DNA of 64,000 nt from Temnothorax longispinosus (Eukaryota > Arthropoda > Insecta > Hymenoptera > Formicidae). The stretch is from assembly GCF_030848805.1 (NCBI RefSeq), contig NC_092368.1, forward strand, positions 5,738,441-5,802,440, read 5' to 3'. Shown here piece by piece: positions 52,363 through 61,572 of the stretch (its first letter is position 1; every line of letters begins with the position of its first letter). The notes below the pieces were generated by a model. The model was not told the DNA's origin. It did no database searches and saw only the letters and a program-made list of their open reading frames with translations. The position numbers and the translations under genes are program-made.

Positions 52363-52388
52363 TCGTCGTCGTCGTCGTCGTCGTCGTC
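52363..52388. repeat. (GTC)n trinucleotide repeat
   Basis: About eight uninterrupted TCG/GTC units. The minus strand would read as poly-Asp in one frame and poly-Thr in another, but no other coding feature accompanies it. Confidence 0.95.
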
Positions 52389-53661
52389 ATCGCCCCTCTT
52401 ACACACCGTCTCTTATTTACAGAATTCTGCGACGAAATGCTCTGTCGTTCTTACCGGTGGCTCCGCTTCATTGTGCAAACCCGTCGGCGCGAGACTACCG
52501 TCGGCAAGATGTAAACTCGCGCGTTCCCTTACGCTCTTTAAGACAGCACGACGACGGAAAGACAGCACGCGGAGACGCATTCTGGGACCGTTGCACATTC
52601 GCGTCTCTGAATGCGAGCGATAATTCAGACGTTGCACAACGAATTTATGTTTTCAAGAGATGTCTCGTGTTTTTATTGCAGATAGGGAGAAAATAGGACG
52701 AGAGAATAGGCCATATTTTTTTATCACTTTAATTGCTTTTTATTAAATAATTGATAACAAATATTACGACAAAAGCGTTGCTATAACGAGAAGATTATGC
52801 GATCATATCATCTTTCGATCATCTTCCGTATTTTTTTTTATTTATAGTCAGTTATAGATTTTATATTTAATAATGAACCTTTAAGATGTTATTCGCGTGT
52901 CTATTACGAAACCCTTCTGTACATAACAGAATCCTGTCACGATTGAGAGGGCACCACTGTGCAGGCAGGTAGAATGATCCTTCGAATAATGCATCTGGCT
53001 TGAAGGACACCAAACTGGATCGACCACGAAACACGATACGCGGAAAGTTAATCCCAACCCAAGTATATCGCTTTGAGTCTCCACAAAAAACAGTCGAGCT
53101 TACGTGATACTCTAAAATATGAAATTCTTATATAATTCGATTCTTTTAATTTTGTATAAATTAGTGAGAGAAAAACAAATGCACAAACTTAGTGGTGTGA
53201 CGTAAATTTGCAGAATTTTGTGACACTTAATCGTCTTTATAACTACATCACGTTCGAGAAGAAATTGATTTCTATATTTATATAATAAAAGTAGTTACAT
53301 TAGTATTTATTATCGCTCAAACTCCTAAACAAAAATTCTACTGCCCACTGGAGACGATAAAAACAAGTAAATATTTTCATATAAGCCAAATCCAACAATC
53401 AAGGAATCATCGGGATAACAACGGGCCTACCCAGAACCCGAAACCCGAGAAGACGAATCGGAGCAGCGTACAAATTCGAGCTCTCCATCCCCTCGTCCCC
53501 TCTTCTTCTCGTGTACATGTGCGTCGAGAGGACGAAACGTCGCGTCGCCTGTTCCCCGCGCTCTGTATTCTATTCGCCCCTCCTCCCGTGGGTTTTGTGT
53601 GTCCGGCACCCTCGTGAAAAGAGTCCACACGCACCCGAAGAAAGAGGAAGAGTCGGGCGAC

Positions 53662-54816
53662 TCAGAAAAGGGATCGCGGAGAGGAGGTCGCCAACGCAGT
53701 GGCACATGGTGGGGTGGTCTTGCAGGGTAGGGTAAATCGTGGCGGTCTTGGTGGGAGCGAGCGACGAGCGACCGAGCTCGAAGCGGCGGACGATCGTATG
53801 GAGCAACAGTGTGCCGCGCGCGGCCATGAAGCGACGGTCGTTCTGACGATGAGAGAGGTAGAAGGGGAGAGAGAGAGAGAGAGAGTGCTCGCGACGGTAG
53901 GCAACGATAAACTCGAGAATCTAGAGCGATTTAGAGCGTTGCGCGCCACGAAAATCGAATTGAATCGCGAGTGAAGTTTTGGAGCATCCTCGACGGATTT
54001 TTGCAACATAATCGTCGATCGGAGTAACGCAGTGGAATAAATAAGCAACGTCTTTAATATTCCTCGTGTTAAATCTAGTGAGTGAGAACTTGGCAGAATT
54101 TTCGTTTCCTCGCCTCGTATTAGAGGGAGAATATTTTGTGCAGCGAAAAGGAAACGAAAAGTGCTGAGGTTCGACACGTCGCCGAAGTGAGCGTGAAAAT
54201 TGAGTGAAAGAGGAAATAGTGCGCGGTGGTACGCGGGCGAGAAATAACCGAAGAGGAGTCTCGTGCGCCGCCGGTCGAGTGCGAAAATTCGTGACCGTGA
54301 GTGAACGGATCTTCCCGGCGAGAAACTCGCGTTGTGTTCAACGCGCTTGATGATATCCCGAGGTGGAAGCTGGAAACTCGACCTGGTTACTCGTCTCGAC
54401 TGGATTTTCCACGTCTCACTAGGGCAAAAGGAAGAATCCCTTTTTCCGCCCGCTCCCGACAATCCGGCGAATTTCGCCAATTTCGACGCGGACGTGAGGA
54501 ATCGACTCGGTTGTGAGCAAACTCGTTCGAGATCATCCACACCTCCGGACGGATCTCCCAAATTCTCCCGGAGCAAGCGGAGAGAAACAACAATATACGC
54601 TGCAAGGTGGTTTACAAGATCCGTGCGAAAATTCGCGAGTGAAAACCACGTTCGGTGCCTTCGATGATATCGCAATAACGCGCGTCTTCTCAGGATAAAA
54701 GAAAACGGTCGAGCTCGTCGCGAGTGCATCGTCTCTCTCGAGTGCGTTCGCCGTGCGAGAGTTCCGTTGTGAGTTTTTCCCCGTCTTTCCGAGACAAGCG
54801 AGAAAGTGCCCGACAC
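53662..54816 (-). CDS. Longest ORF of the window, antisense to the candidate first exon; probably not a gene
   Basis: The frame is open for 384 codons. Counted from its first ATG (residue 30, at 54729) it has 355 codons. At roughly 50% GC a stop is expected about every 21 codons, so the length is unusual. The product, however, is dominated by Ser, Arg, Leu and Thr, with a Ser/Leu run where the (GA)n repeat is crossed. It shows no domain, membrane pattern or zinc-binding motif. Depletion of TTA, CTA and TCA in the purine-skewed opposite strand can partly explain the openness. I lean to a compositional artefact. Confidence 0.12.
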   Translation of the reverse strand: MSGTFSLVSERRGKTHNGTLARRTHSRETMHSRRARPFSFILRRRALLRYHRRHRTWFSLANFRTDLVNHLAAYIVVSLRLLRENLGDPSGGVDDLERVCSQPSRFLTSASKLAKFAGLSGAGGKRDSSFCPSETWKIQSRRVTRSSFQLPPRDIIKRVEHNASFSPGRSVHSRSRIFALDRRRTRLLFGYFSPAYHRALFPLSLNFHAHFGDVSNLSTFRFLFAAQNILPLIRGEETKILPSSHSLDLTRGILKTLLIYSTALLRSTIMLQKSVEDAPKLHSRFNSIFVARNALNRSRFSSLSLPTVASTLSLSLSPSTSLIVRTTVASWPRAAHCCSIRSSAASSSVARRSLPPRPPRFTLPCKTTPPCATALATSSPRSLF

Positions 54817-55322
54817 TTTGCCGCCGGTCGGGGTTTACTGACCTCAGCAAGCGCGGAGTTGGCGACTGCCCTTCGTGACGACGAAGGGAGGCGACTAGAC
54901 GACCCTTTGTGTCGATTTGAAGAGTATCTCGCGACACTGCAAACGGGGCGGAATTACCTTCTTCGGAGCTGCATATGACTGCCGCATGCGGCTTTACACT
55001 TCTCGCTGCATCGTCCGCGGAGCTTCATCATCAGCTGCATCATTGACTTCGGGGAGACCATCGGCAGATATTTCACGTGCGAGGATCGACGAATGGAATA
55101 TCGCCGAGTGAAGAGTGTCGTGCGATTTTCTTCTACGATTTGTGTGGTTAGTGTTATCAGCGAGTTGTTCGTGTGGTAGCGAGGGCAGAGGGCTCTCTGT
55201 CACGTCGCTCGCGAAAAAGTGTCGCGCGACTGAAATCGAGCGCACGGAAAATCGTCCGCGGTAGAGATGCGCTCGTAGCGAATCGACAACTTCGTCACCG
55301 CAGTCGCAGCCGGATTTCTAAG
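53700..55322 (+). other. Candidate 5' (untranslated) first exon with splice donor
   Basis: This is the longest continuous GC-rich, G+A-skewed block of the window. From about 53900 the + strand is full of GTGA, GAGTG and GTGAAA words and poor in T, a texture I associate with insect 5'-UTR exons. No + frame is open for long (maximum about 110 codons). The block ends at CGGATTTCTAAG|GTAAGC (55322/55323), an excellent animal 5' splice site, after which composition falls to AT-rich, as expected of an intron. A (GA)n run at 53867-53885 could be a GAGA promoter element. The start is not defined by any clear TATA or initiator, so the left boundary is a guess. If correct, the coding exons lie beyond the right edge of the window. 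Confidence 0.35.
53867..53885. repeat. Short (GA)n run near the candidate first exon
   Basis: About nine GA units. GAGA-type tracts are common near insect promoters, and this one lies inside the candidate first exon or promoter block. Confidence 0.9.
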
Positions 55323-57060
55323 GTAAGCTGCGCACGTTTACCACGTCATCGTTGTCATCGTTATTGTTCGAAAACTTAGGGCAAACAAAGATGGATAAGC
55401 CCTTGCCTTATCTCGAAAGATACGTGAAACGTATCTGACTTTGATAATAATCAGCTCGTATTCTCGTCGATAAATAGCAAACAAATAGTGTGGAAGAAAA
55501 TAGAACAAGTAGTTCAACCGAGAATATGACTGGGCAAACTAAAAAAAAATAAAAGAATATCAAATGTTTTTGGTATACTGATTGTGAATAATACCAGGAA
55601 AACGGTGAAAGTGTCTGAAAGTTTTGAAAACGTATAAAATATGAAAACTCCAGGTTGATGCACAAGAAACTAATTACATTATTTAAAAGGTATGAATTTT
55701 TAACAGCGGTGTAACACAAGAGTGTTTAACTTTAGTTCGAATGATAATGAGGATTAAAGGGATTACGTGTTTAACGTTACAGTGCCGCCCGATCCGTTTA
55801 AACAAAATGCGAACTGAAACTTTTGAAAGGCAGTAGCTGCGATTCTCGGGATAAAGGTATCTGGAAAGGGACGCTCGTAATTGCATGCGGTTTCGTTTTT
55901 GTTGAGGGCATACGGTTTTGGGAAGAAAGAACCTTTTTTTTTAATAAGGGGAAAAAAGAATTAAAAATATTCTTTCCTACTTCGGAGTGCGAATTACGCG
56001 TGCGTCACGTGGCGAATTTCGGAGCGTAAAGAACGCACTCCGTTTTTTTTTTTGTTTTTTTCTTTCGGAACGGATCTTCCCTCCACCATCGTTGCTGTCT
56101 TCCTTTTTCGTGCAACCCGGCGCAAAGAGGATTACCTCGAATCCGCTCCTAAAAGCATCTCGACGAGCGACGATTTCCATCGCGAGGGGCCTCACCTCGC
56201 GCGGATGAGTGACCCGTTCCGCGTAGATTATCGCGCGATCGATCGCGGATTTGCGACATTTCGCGCTGCGAGATCTTCCCGGTGAAGAAACGAGCTTTTT
56301 TTGTCGATAATCTTAATAATTTAGATCGAAAATATGTCTCCAGAATTCAGAAAATGTAAAACATTCGAGTGACATGTTACAAGAAAAGAATTAACGTGAA
56401 TGAAAACAATAAGTATGAATTTCATTTCGAAGTTTCCAATTTTTTATCAACTATAATAATAATATGTATAATATAATGCACGTGAGTCCAGATTTATTTA
56501 CATTGCAATGATACATTAGCCGCTTATTTTTCATCGTATTACGATGAGTTGATTAATTTAAACAGCAAATTGATCAGATATTATTTCATAATAATAGTAA
56601 TAAAAATAAATGCATAAAGAAAAAATAAATAATTTTGTGTTATCAGTTCGATTGACGCTGCGGACTCGATAAAAATCACAGTTTCCTAGCTCACTGTTTC
56701 GGGAAGGCACGCTTCCTCGAGGGAGAGCCAAGGCAGGCGATAAAATTTTACTGCCGCTCGAGGTGCCGGGAATATCGGCGAACCGAGGTTTTAACGCATC
56801 GTGGTCGCGACTTTCGCATGTACTTGCACTTTTCATCGACCGCGCGTGTCCTGGGGCATCTTGCGCCGCAGGAAAATCTCGACGGTCGGGCGGAATTCAG
56901 AATCGGGGATGTCTCGCCGTTCCGGAAAATTCAATAAAGTCGCGGGAACCTTATCGTAAATTCACGTGGAGTACACGTTACGATTTCACCGAGAAATCGT
57001 CGTTTTTGCCGCGTGTTACATGAACGTTAGGCGTCTCCTACACAAAGTCCGATTCAGTTT
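55323..57060. other. Non-coding, possible start of a first intron
   Basis: After the donor at 55323 the sequence becomes AT-rich (55380-55970). There is a GC-rich patch at 55980-56290 and another from 56680. The minus-strand frame at 55408-55719 is hydrophobic only because the DNA is AT-rich. No exon is supported. Confidence 0.5.
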
Positions 57061-57070
57061 TCTCCCGCTA

Positions 57071-57740
57071 ATTCCACGAGATGCATTTTTCGCCACAGAA
57101 CTTTTTCTCGTCGACCTCGCGGAGCGTTTTCGCGCCGCCTTCCACCTTCGACCGATTCCAATCGCGACTTCTTGTTATTTCCTTGAGTGCGTCTGAGCAA
57201 CGAAAATTTTTCCTCGTCGACGAGTACAGGCGTAGTCTCACCGTAGCGTTTCCGTAAACGGTGAAAATCTTACGCTCGACTTGTGCTGCAACCGCTTCTT
57301 GTTTTTCCATCAAGCACATCGAGTGACAGGAATCTTTCTTGTGAATTAGTTTCGCTTCAATTCTCTACTCCGAAAGGAGATACTTCAAAAATACGTTCTC
57401 TATCTGATCAACATTAGTTTATTATTATTTTTTAACTATTTTGAAAACTTTTTTCGTAGAAAAATGCAGTGTTTTATAATGTATGTATGGAAAACCGCAA
57501 AGATCGCTACACGCGTTACATCCTCGATCAAGTCACATCGCAACTTCTTGTTATTTCCTCGAGTGCATCCCGATTGAATTTTACGTCCCGACACGAGTTT
57601 CTCGATACAAGTATCATACGCTACGCGCTCAAAATCCGCGAAAATCTCCACGGACGTTACAACTTCCATCGAATCAAGTGCCGCGTACTTGTTATTTTCC
57701 TGAGTATATTCTGGCGACAGAAATTTCTCTTCTCTATAAC
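57071..57740 (+). repeat. Degenerate tandem repeat, at least five units of about 107-143 bp
   Basis: A conserved core (TTCTTGTTATTTCC, then a GAGTGC-like word, then GCGACAGAAATTTTTCTC-like sequence) recurs with its TTCC at about 57073, 57179, 57306, 57555 and 57697. The spacings are roughly 106, 127, 249 (probably two periods) and 142. Upstream of the core a second shared stretch (CGAAAATC, then an ACGTTAC-like word, then CAACTT) recurs in three units. In translation three units give variants of ATSCYFLEC in the same relation. The similarity is diffuse, so this is an old, diverged array. It may be a decayed satellite, a duplicated regulatory unit, or the remains of repeated coding exons. Confidence 0.6.
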
Positions 57741-58773
57741 GCCTTACAGTAAGCATATATTATATTATCGAATTAAAATGCATGAATTTCTTGAGATGCA
57801 CAAGATCAAGTAATATTTTTACAAACCTATTGTGCTTTAGATTAATTTTATAATTGTAACCAAGATAAAATTAAAAACATTACTTATACATATAATATAT
57901 ATAAATGATCATAAATTTTAACAATTTTTTCAAAAATGTCTAAAAGATAATTTATATTGAAGAATTAAAGGAGCTGGATAATCTCAATCAACAAATTATA
58001 TATTTATAATATCAAGATTGTATTATTTCATCGATTTCTAAACACATTGCAATTCGTAATGTTTGTAGTATTTGCTTGTTTGCTCTTCGCGTGGATGATT
58101 TCTATTTTTACTTCTGTGAACGACACACTATTCCCGCAGGATTCCGTAATGATCTTTTTGGCGTTTCGTGTGGCGCACCGTCCGCGTCCTCGCGGCAGGT
58201 TGATCGAATCGGCGAGACCGGAATTTTTTCGCGGTAAACGTAACACGATAGCTCTACGTCCGGATCCAATACCGCGCCAGACACTAGGAAGAAAAAGGGA
58301 GAAGCGTAGAGAATGCCTGTATGATCCGACGAGTAAAAAAAAAAGTAGAAAAGCAGAGAGAAAAATGGAGTAGCGAAGCGGGTGGTGAGAATTCGATGGA
58401 AGTAATCGTAAGCTTCGCGAAAAGATAGACACGGAAAATTAATTTTGCGCGTCTAAATAACAGAACGTTACACTGGTGATACGATTTTCGTTACATTCTT
58501 TCTTTCTCGGAAAAAGAAAGTAATCGCACAATCCAGCTCCTGAGATAAGAATTAATAACGTCACGCGACGAAGGAACGGAAGTTAGTTAGCCGAGTTCGC
58601 ATCTCGTCGAGTCCAGATTTCTTTTTTAGCGATATAGAAAGAAATGGCGCACCTTTCTCGCGCCACAAACTCTATTCTTGGATTAAAGAGAGTTACGACG
58701 CAAACGTACTTGGCCGGTCGGAGGGGGAGGGGGGTGGGTGAGCTCGGGATTAATCTCGTCGCTGCCGGAGGAA
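57741..58773. other. Non-coding AT-rich then mixed
   Basis: Strongly AT-rich to about 58040, then a GC-richer patch (58130-58420) and ordinary mixed sequence. I see no gene or repeat of note. Confidence 0.5.
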
Positions 58774-58831
58774 TCCCGGATCCGGGAGTTTATAAGTGCG
58801 ACTGCGGCTGACAGTTATTAGGGACAGTTAT
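58774..58831 (+). promoter_or_regulatory. Candidate core promoter: palindrome, TATA box and doubled initiator-like motif
   Basis: TCCCGGATCCGGGA (58774-58787) is a perfect 14-base palindrome lying directly before TTTATAAG (58789-58796). GACAGTTAT then occurs twice (58810-58818 and 58823-58831), each resembling the arthropod initiator TCAGTT. The A of the CAG lies about 22 and 36 bases after the TATA start, bracketing but not matching the usual 30. An ATG at 58830 opens a 36-codon frame ending with TAG at 58940; it would start almost at the transcript end and is unlikely to be translated. Confidence 0.25.
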
Positions 58832-58892
58832 GGGGGTGCCCATGGGCGAAAATGCGAGTATGTCCCGCGGCCTTCTTATTCGCGGCGCTTAC

Positions 58893-59049
58893 TTTATTTC
58901 AGTCTTCCCCGAACGTGATATCGAGCCGGTGTCCTCGTAGAGATATAGAGTGCGCACGTTCTCGTGTAGAAAATTACTATCCTCTTTGTGCTCGACGCTC
59001 GGTGCCAAAAGCGATTTAGCCAACGACGCCGGAATCATCCTGATAGCTC
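58893..59049 (-). CDS. Exon-like minus-strand open frame (candidate internal exon)
   Basis: A minus frame runs from ATG at 59092 to TAA at 58889 (67 codons). Within it, 59049-58893 is preceded by a CAG acceptor and followed by AAA|GTAAGC, a good donor. The roughly 50 residues between have a balanced composition, with hydrophobic and acidic residues rather than the Arg/Ser excess of most frames here; a sample is MIPASLAKSLLAPSVEHKED. I do not recognise a family. The acceptor has a weak pyrimidine tract, and the candidate + strand promoter at 58774-58831 would lie in its downstream intron, so both calls need not be true. Confidence 0.2.
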
Positions 59050-59059
59050 CTGACGGCCA

Positions 59060-61425
59060 ACGAGCGGATTGAAAACAACGTCGTTCCCGCATATCGCTCG
59101 GTCGTTATTCCGCGGGAAGAAAATCCTCGAAGAAACGGCGCGCGTTGGTACGCTGAATGGAGCGCCTTTAAACTAAAAACGCTAAACGGATTTTTTCCGG
59201 ACGAGATATTCGTCGATTACGTTGTCTTTCACGGTTCTAATACATCTATACATATCGTAAAATATCTAAATCTAAAAAATTGATTTTGCAGTTACTGTAA
59301 ATGTCGATAAGAAACGTAACTTTGAAAATTTTGTTTCTTACATAGAATTAATAGTTTTTCGGAAATTCTAAGTTGCAATCATGTTCCAAGTAACGATTCC
59401 AAAAATACATTACATTCCTGTGAATAATCACAAAGATAATTGTTCCGAACTGTTCCGAAAGCTAAACAATCAATCTTATCCTCTGATCTGATGATAGAAA
59501 AATTTACAATAAACACACGCAACGCTATTCTACTTCTACTTCCGAGTCACAGAATAACGATGAACGACGACTTTAGCTATAAACTGTACAACTGATTGTA
59601 AGTATATAGTTAGCAAGTTTATATTTATTTCAACATCGTGTGAGAGCAGCCGTGATGCAAGCGAGAAATAATGTTCAGTTATCAGGACATAAATGATCAG
59701 GAAAAATTCATACATAAAAAAAGCTGCTGAGAGCGTATTTACGTATATCGAGCTTTCAACTTTTATTATTCCTAAAAATAACCACCTGAAAAAAAATTGC
59801 CAAAGCTAGATGCAAACTCATCGAAAAGCTAATATTTATAATTCCGTATAAACTAAAATCGCTAAAAATGGGTTATTTTACTTGCTGTCGTTATAAGCTT
59901 GAAAACATTGCGTAAAAAAAAATACAAAATTGTTATGGCATATACAATTCTATTTAATTGTGTTTTTTTTATTTTTGGAGCAGAAAAATCATACTAATAT
60001 TTCGGGGATACTAATATTTTGAGAATATGTATTTTGATGCACAGTATGATATCGAGAGAGAGAGAGAGAGAGAGAAGCGCAACGACTGATTAAAAAATTG
60101 AGAGAACTAGTGGCTGAGGCAGATGGAACGAAAGTGTAGCGATTCGGCACGAGGTGGAGACACAAGCCGATGCGCAGAGATGCGCTTGCATCCCTTTGCG
60201 CTCCGAGGAAAAGTTTTCCTTAAAAATTATATTTTATATATTTTTATAAATCATTTTGCAAATTTCTATAAAATATTCATTTATTATGAATGAAAGCTAT
60301 CTTATCGTCTGCTATTTTTTAGCATAATACATTTTTTTGGACTATTTTGTAATTTATTTTTTTAAATCATAAAATAATAACTAAATGGAGAACTTTACTT
60401 CATCATTACGTTATCTAACTAACTGCGGATTCAATATTTTCCGGAACACCCAGTATACCGTGTTAAGGTTCTGCTAATTCACGTCTACTCGGATTAATGT
60501 TCGTACGGACGAAATTGCTGAAATTTCCCGTATATTCGCTATACCGCGTAATTCACTGCGAATTTCATGCCAGCTATTTCTGCATTTATATACCGTATAC
60601 CGTAGCCGAACAGGGCTGTATCAAGAACGATCTAGTCGTGCAACCAACACGTGAAATACGATAAAGAAGAATATAACTCTTTCTTGCTATATTATTTTAT
60701 CTTATATGTACGACATTTTGAGTCTACAGTCATTTATATAACTTTCAAAAACTGTGTATTTCTTATCGGCGATATAAAATTATTACTAGAATCAGAATTC
60801 AAAAGTAATGGGCGATTTTTATTATATACATGAATTTTTAGAGAATGGGGATAAAACAAGAATTGAATAAAGTAATCAACTAAATAAGAAATAAAAAATA
60901 ACAATAAAATTTAATCATTTTTCTACGTTGCTGTCGCGGACTATCAGATTACACTTTTGCTTCGTCGCTTTCGCTAATTTTTTTTCGATTACCTAATATT
61001 CACCGCAATTAAAAGCTTTTCTCCTTGTGCAGAAGCGAAAATGGTGCAGAACGAATAGTTTTTAGTGGAAACTGACGAATAATTCCGCGTCGATTCGTCC
61101 CTGTGGCTGGCGAAACGTTGCGGACTTCCTCGTCGTGGCGATTCCACTTAAACCGAGTTTACGACGGGCGGGAACCAGCAACGTTTACCCGATGGACACA
61201 CGAGCCCGGGCTTTATCACTCGTTAAGCCCATCGCGATTAGTGTCCCCCGCGGTCCGGCCGGTCGCGTGTGTGTGTCCGTCCGTCCCACCTCTTCTTCCT
61301 TCTCTTCCGACTGTAGAGGAAGTACTTTTATGACTGGGACAGAGGAAGAGTCCGCGGATAACGGGCGATTCCTACGACGACGAGACGCATTTCGGGTAAC
61401 CGGAAGTTCCGATACGAGCGCACGT
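59060..61425. other. Non-coding, mostly AT-rich
   Basis: AT-rich DNA dominates from 59210 to 61050, with a short (GA)n run at 60053-60076. The word CCGGAACACCC near 60440 resembles the terminal sequence of mariner-like elements (reverse complement GGGTGTTCCGG), but no partner end is visible. A GC-rich patch begins at about 61060 and contains short Ser/Pro/Arg-rich frames of no evident meaning. Confidence 0.5.
60053..60076. repeat. Short (GA)n run
   Basis: Twelve GA/AG units in tandem, preceded by GATATC. Confidence 0.95.
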
Positions 61426-61428
61426 TAA

Positions 61429-61569
61429 GTGCCCATCTACAATAGGTGTTTTAAGCCCTATAAGCCCTAAGAAATTGACCAATCACAGTCAATTATTCTC
61501 CTCAAATTCAACTGTGATTGAACAATTTTTTAAGGCTTAGGGCTTAAAACACCTATTGTAAACGGGCAC
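61429..61569. mobile_element. 141-bp MITE with TAA target-site duplication
   Basis: The element begins GTGCCC and ends GGGCAC. Outer arms match as inverted copies over about 30 bases (shared core ACAATAGGTGTTTTAAGCCC), and pairing continues inward through CCCTAAG and CAATCACAGT. The whole element can therefore fold into one long imperfect hairpin. Both ends are flanked by TAA (61426-61428 and 61570-61572), a 3-bp duplication. Three-base TWA duplications are known for PIF/Harbinger-type transposons, so a non-autonomous Harbinger-like MITE is the leading interpretation. The left arm carries a partial repeat of its AAGCCCTA word that the right arm lacks. It encodes no protein. Confidence 0.85.
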
Positions 61570-61572
61570 TAA

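Larger units (their letters stand above)
43584..53400. other. Non-coding mosaic
   Basis: GC-rich patches lie at 43800-44420, 44770-45660, 45950-46250, 46960-47260, 47870-48420, 48600-48960, 49370-50150, 51070-51500 and 52000-52640, with AT-rich DNA between. The stretch includes a nine-G run at about 44024-44032, a purine tract at 45016-45066, a (TG)n-like run near 47397-47422, a pyrimidine tract at about 49797-49870, (CGTT)6 at 50051-50074 and (GTC)n at 52363-52388. Frames at 46950-47279 (plus, TTG start) and 49017-49208 (minus, ATG start) have mixed composition but no identifiable domain. No gene is supported. Confidence 0.5.

Noticed and set aside
55408..55719. Hydrophobic 103-codon minus frame suggesting a membrane protein
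   Set aside because: AT-rich DNA automatically yields Phe, Leu, Tyr and Ile codons; no start context or homology.
60436..60460. CCGGAACACCC resembling a mariner-type end in reverse
   Set aside because: Single short match without a partner terminus or TA duplication.
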